A DNA stretch of 5,789 nt, taken from Deltaproteobacteria bacterium. GTDB taxonomy: Bacteria > Bdellovibrionota_C > UBA2361 > SZUA-149 > JADYYL01. The stretch is from positions 1-5,789 of the forward strand of contig JADYYL010000111.1 in the NCBI GenBank assembly GCA_020853655.1, read 5' to 3'. Both the position numbers and the translations under genes were made by a program. The notes beneath the pieces were generated by a model. It did not search any database. It was given only the letters and a program-made list of their open reading frames with translations, and had not been told where the DNA came from. This document shows positions 1 through 5,789 of the stretch, in pieces (position 1 is the first letter of the stretch; each line of letters starts with the position of its first letter).

Positions 1-1
1 A

Positions 2-847
2 TTGGTTATCGAGCGCGGTGCCGAAGTCGTGGCGCCCATCCACTTTCTCTATTGCTCAACGGGGACTGCGGACCACGCCTCGTATCCGAGGCTCCTTCTT
101 CTCTGCGGAGAGAGCTGCTCATGTAACGTCGTTGAAACGTTCGTCGCTTTGAGCGATGCGCGCTATTTGAGCGCACCGGTGACAGAAGTTGTCGTCGGAG
201 CGAACGCGCGCGTGACGCACACGAAGGTGCAAGCCGAGTCGACTTCCGCGTTCCACATTGGTTCGCTCTGGGTCGATCAAGCTCGCTCGAGCAATTTTAC
301 GTCGAACGTGTTTCATTTCGGCGGAGCGTTAGTGCGAAGCGAAATCAATCCGGTCATGAACGGTGAGGGGAGCGAGTGCTACCTGAACGGACTGACTGCC
401 GTCGGCGCTTCGCAGCACATCGACAATCACACGGTCATCGACCACGCGAAGCCGAACGCCTTCAGTCGTGAGATCTACAAGGGGATTTACGACGGATCTG
501 CCCGCGGAGTGTTCTCAGGAACGATCATCGTTCGGGAAGATGCGCAGAAGACGAACGCTATTCAGCAGAACCATAGTATCTTGGTTTCTGAGAACGCTTC
601 GGTGGACTCGAAGCCGCAACTCAAGATCTGGGCGGACGACGTCAAGTGCACTCACGGCGCGACTGTTGGCCAGCTCGACGAACATGCGCTGTTCTATTTG
701 CGCTCACGGGGCATCGGCAAGGAAACGGCGCGGAACATGCTTTTGCATGCCTTCGCAAGCGAAGTCATCCAACACGTGCCGCAAGAATCCCTTCGAGAAT
801 CGCTTGAGGGGAGACTCCTGAGCAATCTGGGTCAGCATCTCGCCTAA
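2..847 (+). CDS. sufD: Fe-S cluster assembly scaffold protein SufD, C-terminal part (5' truncated by window edge)
   Basis: SufD is a subunit of the cytoplasmic SufBCD complex, which assembles iron-sulfur clusters; SufB and SufD pair through right-handed beta-helices and C-terminal helices, with the ATPase SufC bound. About 281 residues are visible, against roughly 420-450 in full-length SufD, so the N-terminal domain is missing to the left. The frame is open to the window edge, and the TTG at position 2 is probably an internal leucine codon rather than a start. The beta-helix repeats fill residues 1 to about 200, including HTVIDHAKPNAFSREIYKGI (143-162). The family hallmark WADDVKCTHGATVGQLDE (210-227) follows, with Cys216 and His218 matching the Cys358/His360 pair of E. 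coli SufD. Next come FYLRSRGI (231-238) and the C-terminal helical tail. An unusual Cys cluster, CGESCSC, lies at residues 35-41. SufB was considered, but the DDVKC-HGAT-G-LD block with a tail ending soon after fits SufD better. The frame is intact to its TAA. The next gene is convergent, so any suf operon ends here. Confidence 0.93.
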   Translation: MVIERGAEVVAPIHFLYCSTGTADHASYPRLLLLCGESCSCNVVETFVALSDARYLSAPVTEVVVGANARVTHTKVQAESTSAFHIGSLWVDQARSSNFTSNVFHFGGALVRSEINPVMNGEGSECYLNGLTAVGASQHIDNHTVIDHAKPNAFSREIYKGIYDGSARGVFSGTIIVREDAQKTNAIQQNHSILVSENASVDSKPQLKIWADDVKCTHGATVGQLDEHALFYLRSRGIGKETARNMLLHAFASEVIQHVPQESLRESLEGRLLSNLGQHLA

Positions 848-857
848 GTCGCTGTCG

Positions 858-881
858 AACGCCGCATTGGTGTGCAGCGTT
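858..881. terminator. Inverted repeat in the sufD/czcA convergent spacer, candidate terminator hairpin
   Basis: The 42-bp spacer between the two convergent stop codons contains AACGC (858-862) pairing with GCGTT (877-881), extended inward after one C/A mismatch by GCA (864-866) pairing with TGC (873-875), with a 6-nt loop. That makes an 8-bp stem with one mismatch, starting 11 nt after the sufD stop codon. The position is right for a transcription end signal, but neither strand has a T-run after the stem, so it is not a classical intrinsic terminator. It could be a 3'-end stabilising hairpin or chance. Confidence 0.35.
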
Positions 882-889
882 GTGCTCCG

Positions 890-3800
890 CTACGACGCTT
901 CCCCACCACGGGTGGGGTGAAAAAGTGCGAAGAGCGCGGGCAAGATCACCAACGTTAACAACGTCGACGAGATAATTCCTCCGATGACGACGGTGGCAAG
1001 TGGTCGCTGCACTTCTGCCCCTGGTCCCGTCGCAATCGCCATGGGAACGAATCCCAGAGACGCAACAAGAGCCGTCATGAGCACCGGTCGAAGCCTCGTT
1101 GATGCGCCGACGAGCAGCGCCTCCTCGATGGGACGCCCCTCATCAACCAGCTTCTTCACAAAGGTCATCATGACGAGACCGTTCAGCACGGCGACTCCAC
1201 TCAGGGCGATAAAGCCGACGGCTCCCGAGACCGACATCGGAATATCTCGAATCCACAATGCAAAGATGCCACCGCTCAGTCCGAGGGGCACCGCGCTGAA
1301 GACGACGACTGCATACTTCACGCTACCAAAAGTCGAGTAGAGCAGGAGGAAGATTAAGCAGAGCGCCACGGGAATAACGAGGGAGAGTCGATTCCGCGCC
1401 GATATCAGCTGCTCGAACTGACCTCCCCACGTCGTCCAGTATCCATCGGGGATCTGTATCTCACGCAGCAGCTGTTGCTCCGCCTCCTCGACGAACCCGC
1501 CGAGGTCCCGACCGCGAACATTCGCCGTCACGACGACGCGACGCTTGCCGTTCTCGCGAGTGATCTGGTTCGGACCTCGCACTGTGCGGATCTCGGCCAC
1601 TTCCGCGAGCGGAATATACCGGGGAGCATCCGCGGAGTGCTGGTCGTCGACATGGTCGGTGGTGAGCGGAATGGGGAGCGCGCCAAGCCCATCGAGATCT
1701 GAACGCACCGCTTCCGGGAGGCGGACGACGATCGGAAAGCGTCGATCGCCTTCCATGAGTTCGCCAGCGTTTGTACCGCCCAATGCGGTCTCTATCACGG
1801 ACTGCACATCCGCGATGTTGAGTCCGTAGCGGGCGAGCTTCTGGCGCTGAAGGTCGATGCTGAGCATCGGGAGTCCAGTAATCTGCTCAATCTTCACGTC
1901 AGATGCTCCGGGGACGCGCTTCAACGACTCCGCAATCTCCCCGGCTGTGGCGAGCATGGTGTCGAGATCGTCACCGAACACCTTGACGGCAACGTCGCTT
2001 CTCACTCCCGCGATCAGCTCATTGAAACGCATCTGAATCGGTTGCGTGAACTCGTAGTTGTTTCCGGGCACTTCGAGTGCAGCTTCCTCGATCTCGCTCA
2101 CGAGCACGCTCTTTGCTTTCTTCGGATCTGGCCACTCAGCGCGAGGCTTCAGCATGACGAAACCGTCTGCGACACTCGGTGGCATAGGATCAGTAGCAAT
2201 TTCTGCCGTCCCGATCTTCGAGAATGTATGCGCTACTTCGGGAATCTCTCGCAGGCGCTCCTCAAGGCTATGCTGCATAGCAACGGATTGCCCGAGGCCC
2301 GTCCCCGGAATACGCATCGCGTGCATCGCGATATCGCCCTCGTCAAGGCTTGGAATAAACTCCGCTCCGAGTTGCGTGCTGACTCCTAAGCTAAGAACGA
2401 AGAGCGCGATGCCGGCACTTACTGTCACAAGAGCATGTCGGATGGTAAAGCGCACCGTTCGCTCATAGAGCGCGCGAATGAGCGGAAACAATCTGCCTCC
2501 GTCTTCCTTCACGGGTCCTGTCAGGCAGATTGCCAGTGCGGCCGGGACAAACGTGACTGCGAGTGCCAGAGAGGCGAGCAACGCCATCACGACTGTATAC
2601 GCCATCGGATGGAACATTTTCCCCTCAACGCCGCTCAGGGCGAGAATAGGTATGTAAACCAGGATGATGATGACGACACCAAAGAAACTTGGGCGGATGA
2701 CCTCAGATGACGCGCTATAAACGACTCGCATCCGCTCGTTGAGTGTGAGCAATCGCTTCTGCGTGCTCTGTTCGTGCGCTAATGCGCGAATGCAGTTCTC
2801 GACGATCACGACAGCGCCGTCCACGATGAGACCGAAATCGAGGGCTCCGAGGCTCATTAGGTTCGCGCTCACTCGAGTGGTCACCATGCCGCTGATGGTG
2901 ACGAGCATCGACAGCGGGATGACGCAGGCGGTAATGAGCGCCGCGCGAAGGTTCCCAAGGAAAAGGAACAGCACGACAACGACGAGGAGCGCGCCTTCGA
3001 GAAGGTTCGTTTTGACCGTGCCGATCGTTCGATCGACAAGGGCCGTCCGATCGTACTTCGTCACTGCGGTGATACCCTTCGGGAGGGAACGATTGATCTC
3101 TTTCATCTTCTCGCCGACACGTGCCGCGACCGTTCTGCTATTCTGTCCCATGAGCATGAACACCGTCCCCATGACGACTTCCTCGCCGTTGGCGAGAGCC
3201 GCTCCAGTGCGGAGTTCCTCACCCATGCCGACGTCGGCAACGTCGCGCAGGAAGATCGGTAGACCCTCTCGTGTCGAGACCACGAGGGTGTTGATGTCGT
3301 CAATCGTTTGTACTTGGCCGGGCGATCGGACCAGGAACTGCTCTCCATTCCGCTCAATGTAGCCCGCGCCGACGCTGGAGTTGTTCCTCAGGAGCACCTC
3401 GATGATGTCGCTCATCGAGAGATTGAACGCGAGCAATCGATCGACTCGCGGTGTCACGTGAAACTGCTTCTCGAATCCGCCGATCGTGTTGACCTCAACG
3501 ACGCCCGGCACGTTCCGGAGCTGCGGCTTCACGACCCAATCTTGCAGCGTACGCAGCTCTGTCGGGGAGCGCTGGAACTCCGGATTCGTCGTGGAGTTCT
3601 CGACCGTGTACATGAAGATCTCGCCGAGACCCGTCGCGATCGGCCCCATTGTAGGAGTCAAACCAGGAGGCAGCTTCTCCTTGGACTCCTGCAGTCGTTC
3701 GCTGATGAGCTGGCGCGCAAAGTAGATGTCAGTTCCGTCCTTAAAGGCGACGGTGATCTGCGACAGTCCGTATCGTGAAAGCGATCGTGCGTAATCGAGA

Positions 3801-4033
3801 GAGGGCAAACCCGCGAGTGCGTGTTCGAGTGGGAACGTGACCCGTTGCTCCACTTCAAGCGGTGAGAATCCGGGTGACTCTGTGTTCACCTGGACCTGCA
3901 CGTTGGTGATGTCTGGGACAGCATCGATAGAGAGCTGCGTGAAATGGTAGCCCCCAAGAATGGCGAGCACCAACGTACAGAGCATGACCAACCAACGCTG
4001 TCGTATCGCAAAGGAGAGAACGGAGTTTAACAT
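890..4033 (-). CDS. czcA: Heavy-metal efflux RND transporter, CzcA family (proton/divalent cation antiporter)
   Basis: This is the inner-membrane pump of a tripartite efflux complex, exchanging protons for metal cations. At 1047 residues it is full length for the family. Twelve membrane segments are readable: TM1 at 13-32, TM2-TM6 between about 342 and 504, TM7 at 533-555, and TM8-TM12 between 885 and 1037, with two large periplasmic regions (about 33-341 and 556-884). TM4 carries DFGLIVDGAVVIVEN (399-413); Asp399, Asp405 and Glu412 match the proton-relay acids D402, D408 and E415 of Cupriavidus CzcA. Other family blocks are IDAVPDITNVQVQVNT (36-51), GVEGKMFHPMA (468-478), LDEGDIAM (563-570), ATDPMPPSVADGF (613-625) and QMRFNELIAGVRSDVAVKVFG (667-687). 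The CusA methionine triad is replaced by His571, Val621 and Glu672, which argues for Zn/Co/Cd rather than Cu/Ag; the exact metal is inferred. A His/Asp-rich insert lies near residues 791-804. The ATG start is supported by the typical MLN..L.F..RQRW N-terminus, but its ribosome binding site is weak. It is last in the operon, 59 bp after czcB. Confidence 0.95.
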   Translation of the reverse strand: MLNSVLSFAIRQRWLVMLCTLVLAILGGYHFTQLSIDAVPDITNVQVQVNTESPGFSPLEVEQRVTFPLEHALAGLPSLDYARSLSRYGLSQITVAFKDGTDIYFARQLISERLQESKEKLPPGLTPTMGPIATGLGEIFMYTVENSTTNPEFQRSPTELRTLQDWVVKPQLRNVPGVVEVNTIGGFEKQFHVTPRVDRLLAFNLSMSDIIEVLLRNNSSVGAGYIERNGEQFLVRSPGQVQTIDDINTLVVSTREGLPIFLRDVADVGMGEELRTGAALANGEEVVMGTVFMLMGQNSRTVAARVGEKMKEINRSLPKGITAVTKYDRTALVDRTIGTVKTNLLEGALLVVVVLFLFLGNLRAALITACVIPLSMLVTISGMVTTRVSANLMSLGALDFGLIVDGAVVIVENCIRALAHEQSTQKRLLTLNERMRVVYSASSEVIRPSFFGVVIIILVYIPILALSGVEGKMFHPMAYTVVMALLASLALAVTFVPAALAICLTGPVKEDGGRLFPLIRALYERTVRFTIRHALVTVSAGIALFVLSLGVSTQLGAEFIPSLDEGDIAMHAMRIPGTGLGQSVAMQHSLEERLREIPEVAHTFSKIGTAEIATDPMPPSVADGFVMLKPRAEWPDPKKAKSVLVSEIEEAALEVPGNNYEFTQPIQMRFNELIAGVRSDVAVKVFGDDLDTMLATAGEIAESLKRVPGASDVKIEQITGLPMLSIDLQRQKLARYGLNIADVQSVIETALGGTNAGELMEGDRRFPIVVRLPEAVRSDLDGLGALPIPLTTDHVDDQHSADAPRYIPLAEVAEIRTVRGPNQITRENGKRRVVVTANVRGRDLGGFVEEAEQQLLREIQIPDGYWTTWGGQFEQLISARNRLSLVIPVALCLIFLLLYSTFGSVKYAVVVFSAVPLGLSGGIFALWIRDIPMSVSGAVGFIALSGVAVLNGLVMMTFVKKLVDEGRPIEEALLVGASTRLRPVLMTALVASLGFVPMAIATGPGAEVQRPLATVVIGGIISSTLLTLVILPALFALFHPTRGGEAS
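901..917. other. Perfect 7-bp GC-rich inverted repeat at the 3' end of czcA
   Basis: CCCCACC (901-907), a 3-nt ACG loop and GGTGGGG (911-917) form a perfect stem, located within the last ten codons of czcA (encoding HPTRGG). For the sufD transcript it would be a second hairpin, 20 nt beyond the 858-881 repeat. No T-run follows the stem on either strand; the five A residues at 920-924 on the + strand read as T's upstream of the stem on the czcA strand. It may help end or protect either transcript, or be a by-product of coding sequence. Confidence 0.3.
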
Positions 4034-4057
4034 GTGGCTAACTCTGGTCGTGTGAAA

Positions 4058-4088
4058 CTTCGGACGTTCGAAGCGCGCGAGCTGCGCG
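4058..4088 (-). promoter_or_regulatory. Two back-to-back inverted repeats in the czcB-czcA gap
   Basis: The 59-bp gap between czcB and czcA contains two adjoining inverted repeats. Read along the operon, the first is CGCGC-AGCTC-GCGCG (4088 to 4074), a 5-bp all-GC stem with a 5-nt loop. The second begins at the next base: CTTCG-AACGTC-CGAAG (4073 to 4058), a 5-bp stem, followed by TTTCACAC. The second is also a 16-bp near-palindrome with one mismatched pair. The two could form tandem hairpins in the mRNA that affect processing or the CzcB:CzcA ratio, or the palindrome could be a DNA operator. No function is demonstrated, and short GC stems arise easily by chance. Confidence 0.3.
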
Positions 4089-4092
4089 GTCG

Positions 4093-5466
4093 TCAGTGTT
4101 CATGTGCAGCACCAGATTTCTCGATGTCTGCACGAATGACGAAGCTATTGTCGCTTGCGTATTTCTGCCCTGCGGTCAGGCCCTGCACGATCTCCACCCA
4201 TGTTCGATCTTTGCGGCCGAGGACGACGGGTAAAGCCTGAAACGCCGTGCCATCGGTCCCGAATACCGCGTCACTCTCCTGGAATTGTTGAATCGCTGTT
4301 CGCTTGACCGCGAGGGGCACCGAACTCTCGGCGACGACCAAATCGCCCGAGACAAATAGGCCGGGGCGAAGCGCCCCATCGGGATTGGAGACGACGGCGC
4401 GCACGAGTTTCGACTGAGTCGCTTCGTGCGTGACCGGCGCGATGTAACTCACAGATGCTCGAATCTCGGGAGCCTCGTCCGTTGTTCGGATGATGACCGC
4501 CTGCCCAATGGCGGCTTTCCCGAGGTCGCTGCGGAAGATCTGGAACTCAGCCCACAGTTCGGACAGGTCCGCGATCACGAAGAGCTGACGATCGTCGGAT
4601 ACGAACTCTCCGAGTGTGGCATGACGTTCGATTACGGTGCCCGCGATGGCAGACCGGATTTCGTACGGCTGCAAGTTCTGATTGCTCTCGACGACGGCGA
4701 CGACTTCGCCGCGCTCCACTCGCTCACCTTGCCGTTTGCGAATCTCTCGAATGATCCCTCCGAATCGTGGGAACACGTGCGCGACTCGATCTCCGTTCGG
4801 TGCGAGTTTGCCAAAGACACTGACGAATTCGTCGATTCGCTGAGGTCCGGCAACTTCAATTGTTACCCCGGCCGACTTTAGTGCCTTCTTCGATATCTGT
4901 GTGCGTCCTTCGAATGATTCAAATGTCCAAATTTTCTCGACGCCACTGAACTTCGAGGTGACAGTTACCTCGAAGGAATGCGGTTCCCCCACTTCAGCCG
5001 TTGCGGAGAGCGCATCACGATCTGGGGCAAACGAATACGTTTCGGTCTCGCCTCCAAAGCGAACGACTTGAACGGTGAGTTCGGTTGCTGCCGGGTCAAA
5101 CGGCTCCGATGTCTTGAACGGATATGCTCGAAAGCGAGGAGACGCGCCGCCCTCGGCAATCGAAAGTTCAAGTGCGAAAACACCATCGCGAAGCATTCGT
5201 CCACCGTGAGGTCCTTTCTCGGCCTCTTCCTCGTGGGCATCCTCTGCGCGATGGCCATGTCCATGTTCGTCGTGATGCGTCGCGGGGGCCTTCCGAGCTT
5301 TCGATGGCGCGTGATCGTGCCCGCGGCTGTCGTTGTGTTCCGACTTCGGTTCGCCGTGGTCGTGACCGTGATCGTGCTCGTCGGAACTGCACGGCGATGG
5401 CGTCACGAATCCACCGACGAAAAACGCGACAGCTGCGATGCAAGGTATGAGGCGAATGAATCGCAT
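4093..5466 (-). CDS. czcB: Heavy-metal efflux periplasmic adaptor subunit, CzcB family, His-rich N-terminus
   Basis: This is the membrane fusion (HlyD-type) protein that bridges the CzcA pump and the outer-membrane channel in the periplasm, 457 residues long. The N-terminus has a signal sequence: MRFIR, then a hydrophobic stretch at about 6-21, then TPSPCSS. Residues 29-88 are a His-rich linker with 14 His (HDHGHDH, HHDEHGHGH), a likely metal-binding segment. Next is the CzcB-type domain starting GPHGGRMLRDGVFALE (85-100), then the two halves of a lipoyl-like domain (about 227-261 and 268-300), a beta-barrel (about 303-380) and a membrane-proximal domain to the C-terminus, which ends HEH. Only about six residues (NQNLQP, 262-267) separate the lipoyl halves, so the usual alpha-helical hairpin is absent. 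The ATG at 5466 is chosen because AAGGAG lies 10 nt upstream and a signal peptide follows at once; the frame stays open upstream, but that stretch lies inside czcC and has no signal sequence. czcC ends 14 bp upstream. Confidence 0.93.
   Translation of the reverse strand: MRFIRLIPCIAAVAFFVGGFVTPSPCSSDEHDHGHDHGEPKSEHNDSRGHDHAPSKARKAPATHHDEHGHGHRAEDAHEEEAEKGPHGGRMLRDGVFALELSIAEGGASPRFRAYPFKTSEPFDPAATELTVQVVRFGGETETYSFAPDRDALSATAEVGEPHSFEVTVTSKFSGVEKIWTFESFEGRTQISKKALKSAGVTIEVAGPQRIDEFVSVFGKLAPNGDRVAHVFPRFGGIIREIRKRQGERVERGEVVAVVESNQNLQPYEIRSAIAGTVIERHATLGEFVSDDRQLFVIADLSELWAEFQIFRSDLGKAAIGQAVIIRTTDEAPEIRASVSYIAPVTHEATQSKLVRAVVSNPDGALRPGLFVSGDLVVAESSVPLAVKRTAIQQFQESDAVFGTDGTAFQALPVVLGRKDRTWVEIVQGLTAGQKYASDNSFVIRADIEKSGAAHEH
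5203..5382 (-). other. His/Asp/Glu-rich putative metal-binding region of CzcB
   Basis: Codons 29-88 of czcB encode a low-complexity, probably disordered segment with 14 histidines alternating with Asp, Glu and Gly, in clusters near residues 31-37, 44-52 and 64-78, ending at His87 of the GPHGGR motif. It lies just after the signal peptide, so it would be exposed in the periplasm. Alternating His/acid clusters commonly bind Zn, Ni, Co or Cu. A role as metal sponge, sensor or delivery segment for CzcA is inferred. Confidence 0.75.
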
Positions 5467-5476
5467 AATCTGGATG

Positions 5477-5482
5477 CTCCTT
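5477..5482 (-). promoter_or_regulatory. czcB ribosome binding site overlapping the czcC stop codon
   Basis: Read along the operon, the sequence TTTAAGGAGC contains both the TAA stop of czcC (5483-5481) and a strong Shine-Dalgarno AAGGAG (5482-5477), which share two A's. The czcB ATG follows after 10 nt. Ribosomes finishing czcC would stop directly on the czcB start region, which favours translational coupling of channel and adaptor. It also settles the czcB start choice. Confidence 0.8.
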
Positions 5483-5789
5483 AAATATCCTGGCCAACGA
5501 GTGCACTTAGTTCCGCTCTTGCGGCAACGGCCTTCACGACAAGTTCGATCGAGCGATCGCTGGTGTCGGCGAGCTCCCGCTGGGTCTGCCACAGTTGCTG
5601 CACCGAGCCTTGACCCTCCCGCACTTGGCGGTCGTAAAGTGTGACAGCTTCACGGACTGCCGGGATGACGGAGCGTTCATACTCACGGACCTGTTCATCC
5701 GTTGCTTGAAGGCTCACGATAAGTTGATCGAGTTCGGTCGTGAATGCCTCACTCCGAGTGTATGCGCTCTTGGCGCGTGCGCTCCCAAG
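5481..5789 (-). CDS. czcC: Outer-membrane efflux channel (TolC/CzcC family), C-terminal end only (5' truncated by window edge)
   Basis: This encodes the outer-membrane factor of the tripartite pump, a TolC-like protein whose trimer forms a beta-barrel and periplasmic helical tunnel through which metal leaves the cell. Only the last 102 residues are visible against roughly 400-450 for the family, and the frame runs open to the right edge. The visible part is the end of the second outer-membrane-efflux repeat: long amphipathic helices containing YERSVIPAVREAVTLYDRQV, then GQGSVQQLWQTQRELAD, then the closing ARAELSALVG, all typical of the family C-terminus. The apparent GTG start near 5717 is an internal valine codon. 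Identification rests on a short, weakly conserved region, but its position directly upstream of czcB and czcA makes the CzcC assignment firm. The start, signal peptide and promoter lie beyond the window. Confidence 0.85.
   Translation of the reverse strand, partial: LGSARAKSAYTRSEAFTTELDQLIVSLQATDEQVREYERSVIPAVREAVTLYDRQVREGQGSVQQLWQTQRELADTSDRSIELVVKAVAARAELSALVGQDI

Noticed and set aside
2..4. TTG at position 2 as the real sufD start
   Set aside because: The visible protein begins inside the SufD beta-helix and lacks the N-terminal domain, so the gene continues beyond the left edge.
2739..3362. 207-codon open frame on the + strand opposite czcA
   Set aside because: It lies wholly antisense to a strongly conserved CzcA region, has a Ser/Arg/Thr-rich composition typical of a shadow frame, and shows no recognisable domain.
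890..4033. Assignment of the pump as CusA (Cu/Ag)
   Set aside because: TM4 has the DFG..DGA..VEN signature and the three CusA methionine ligands are not conserved.
5203..5382. Short DNA repeats (GTGATCGTG-like) as a tandem repeat element
   Set aside because: The similarity comes from repeated His, Asp and Gly codons in the CzcB metal-binding segment; there is no regular period.
5389..5391. CzcB as a lipoprotein with Cys26 as the lipidated residue
   Set aside because: The residues before the Cys are T-P-S-P, which does not fit a lipobox because a small residue is needed at -1 and a Leu-like residue at -3.
4978..5484. 168-codon open frame on the + strand opposite czcB
   Set aside because: It is antisense to the CzcB N-terminus; its Val-rich C-terminal half is simply the complement of the His/Asp codons of the metal-binding segment.
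5467..5592. Upstream extension of czcB by 42 codons to a start at 5592
   Set aside because: The extension overlaps the end of czcC in another frame, puts a charged stretch ahead of an obvious signal peptide, and ignores the AAGGAG placed 10 nt before the ATG at 5466.

Overview
The window holds four protein genes and almost no non-coding DNA. It reads as a Gram-negative bacterial chromosome segment of moderately high GC (mid-50s percent by eye): an RND efflux pump with a periplasmic adaptor and an outer-membrane channel requires an outer membrane. I cannot name a genus from the sequence.

Left part (2-847, + strand): the C-terminal two thirds of an Fe-S cluster assembly scaffold protein, SufD, cut by the left edge. 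It ends 42 bp from the stop codon of a convergent operon. The 42-bp spacer and the adjacent end of czcA each contain a compact inverted repeat, the best candidates for transcription end signals here.

Rest of the window (890-5789, - strand): a heavy-metal efflux operon transcribed right to left, czcC (3' end only, cut by the right edge), czcB and czcA. czcC encodes the TolC-like outer-membrane channel, czcB the periplasmic adaptor and czcA the 1047-aa inner-membrane proton/metal antiporter. Together they form a tripartite complex moving metal cations from periplasm (and possibly cytoplasm) to the outside. CzcA carries the DFG..DGA..VEN proton-relay signature of the Zn/Co/Cd class and lacks the methionine triad of the Cu/Ag pump CusA, so a divalent cation substrate is the better prediction. 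czcC and czcB are tightly coupled: the czcB ribosome binding site overlaps the czcC stop codon. czcB and czcA are separated by 59 bp holding two back-to-back small inverted repeats. The operon promoter and any metal-sensing regulator lie beyond the right edge.

I see no mobile element, CRISPR array, tRNA, rRNA or riboswitch, and no sign of a new system. The points most worth a second look are structural details of known families: a His-rich N-terminus and a missing alpha-hairpin in CzcB, a His/Asp-rich insert in a periplasmic loop of CzcA, a Cys cluster in SufD, and the inverted repeats between czcB and czcA.
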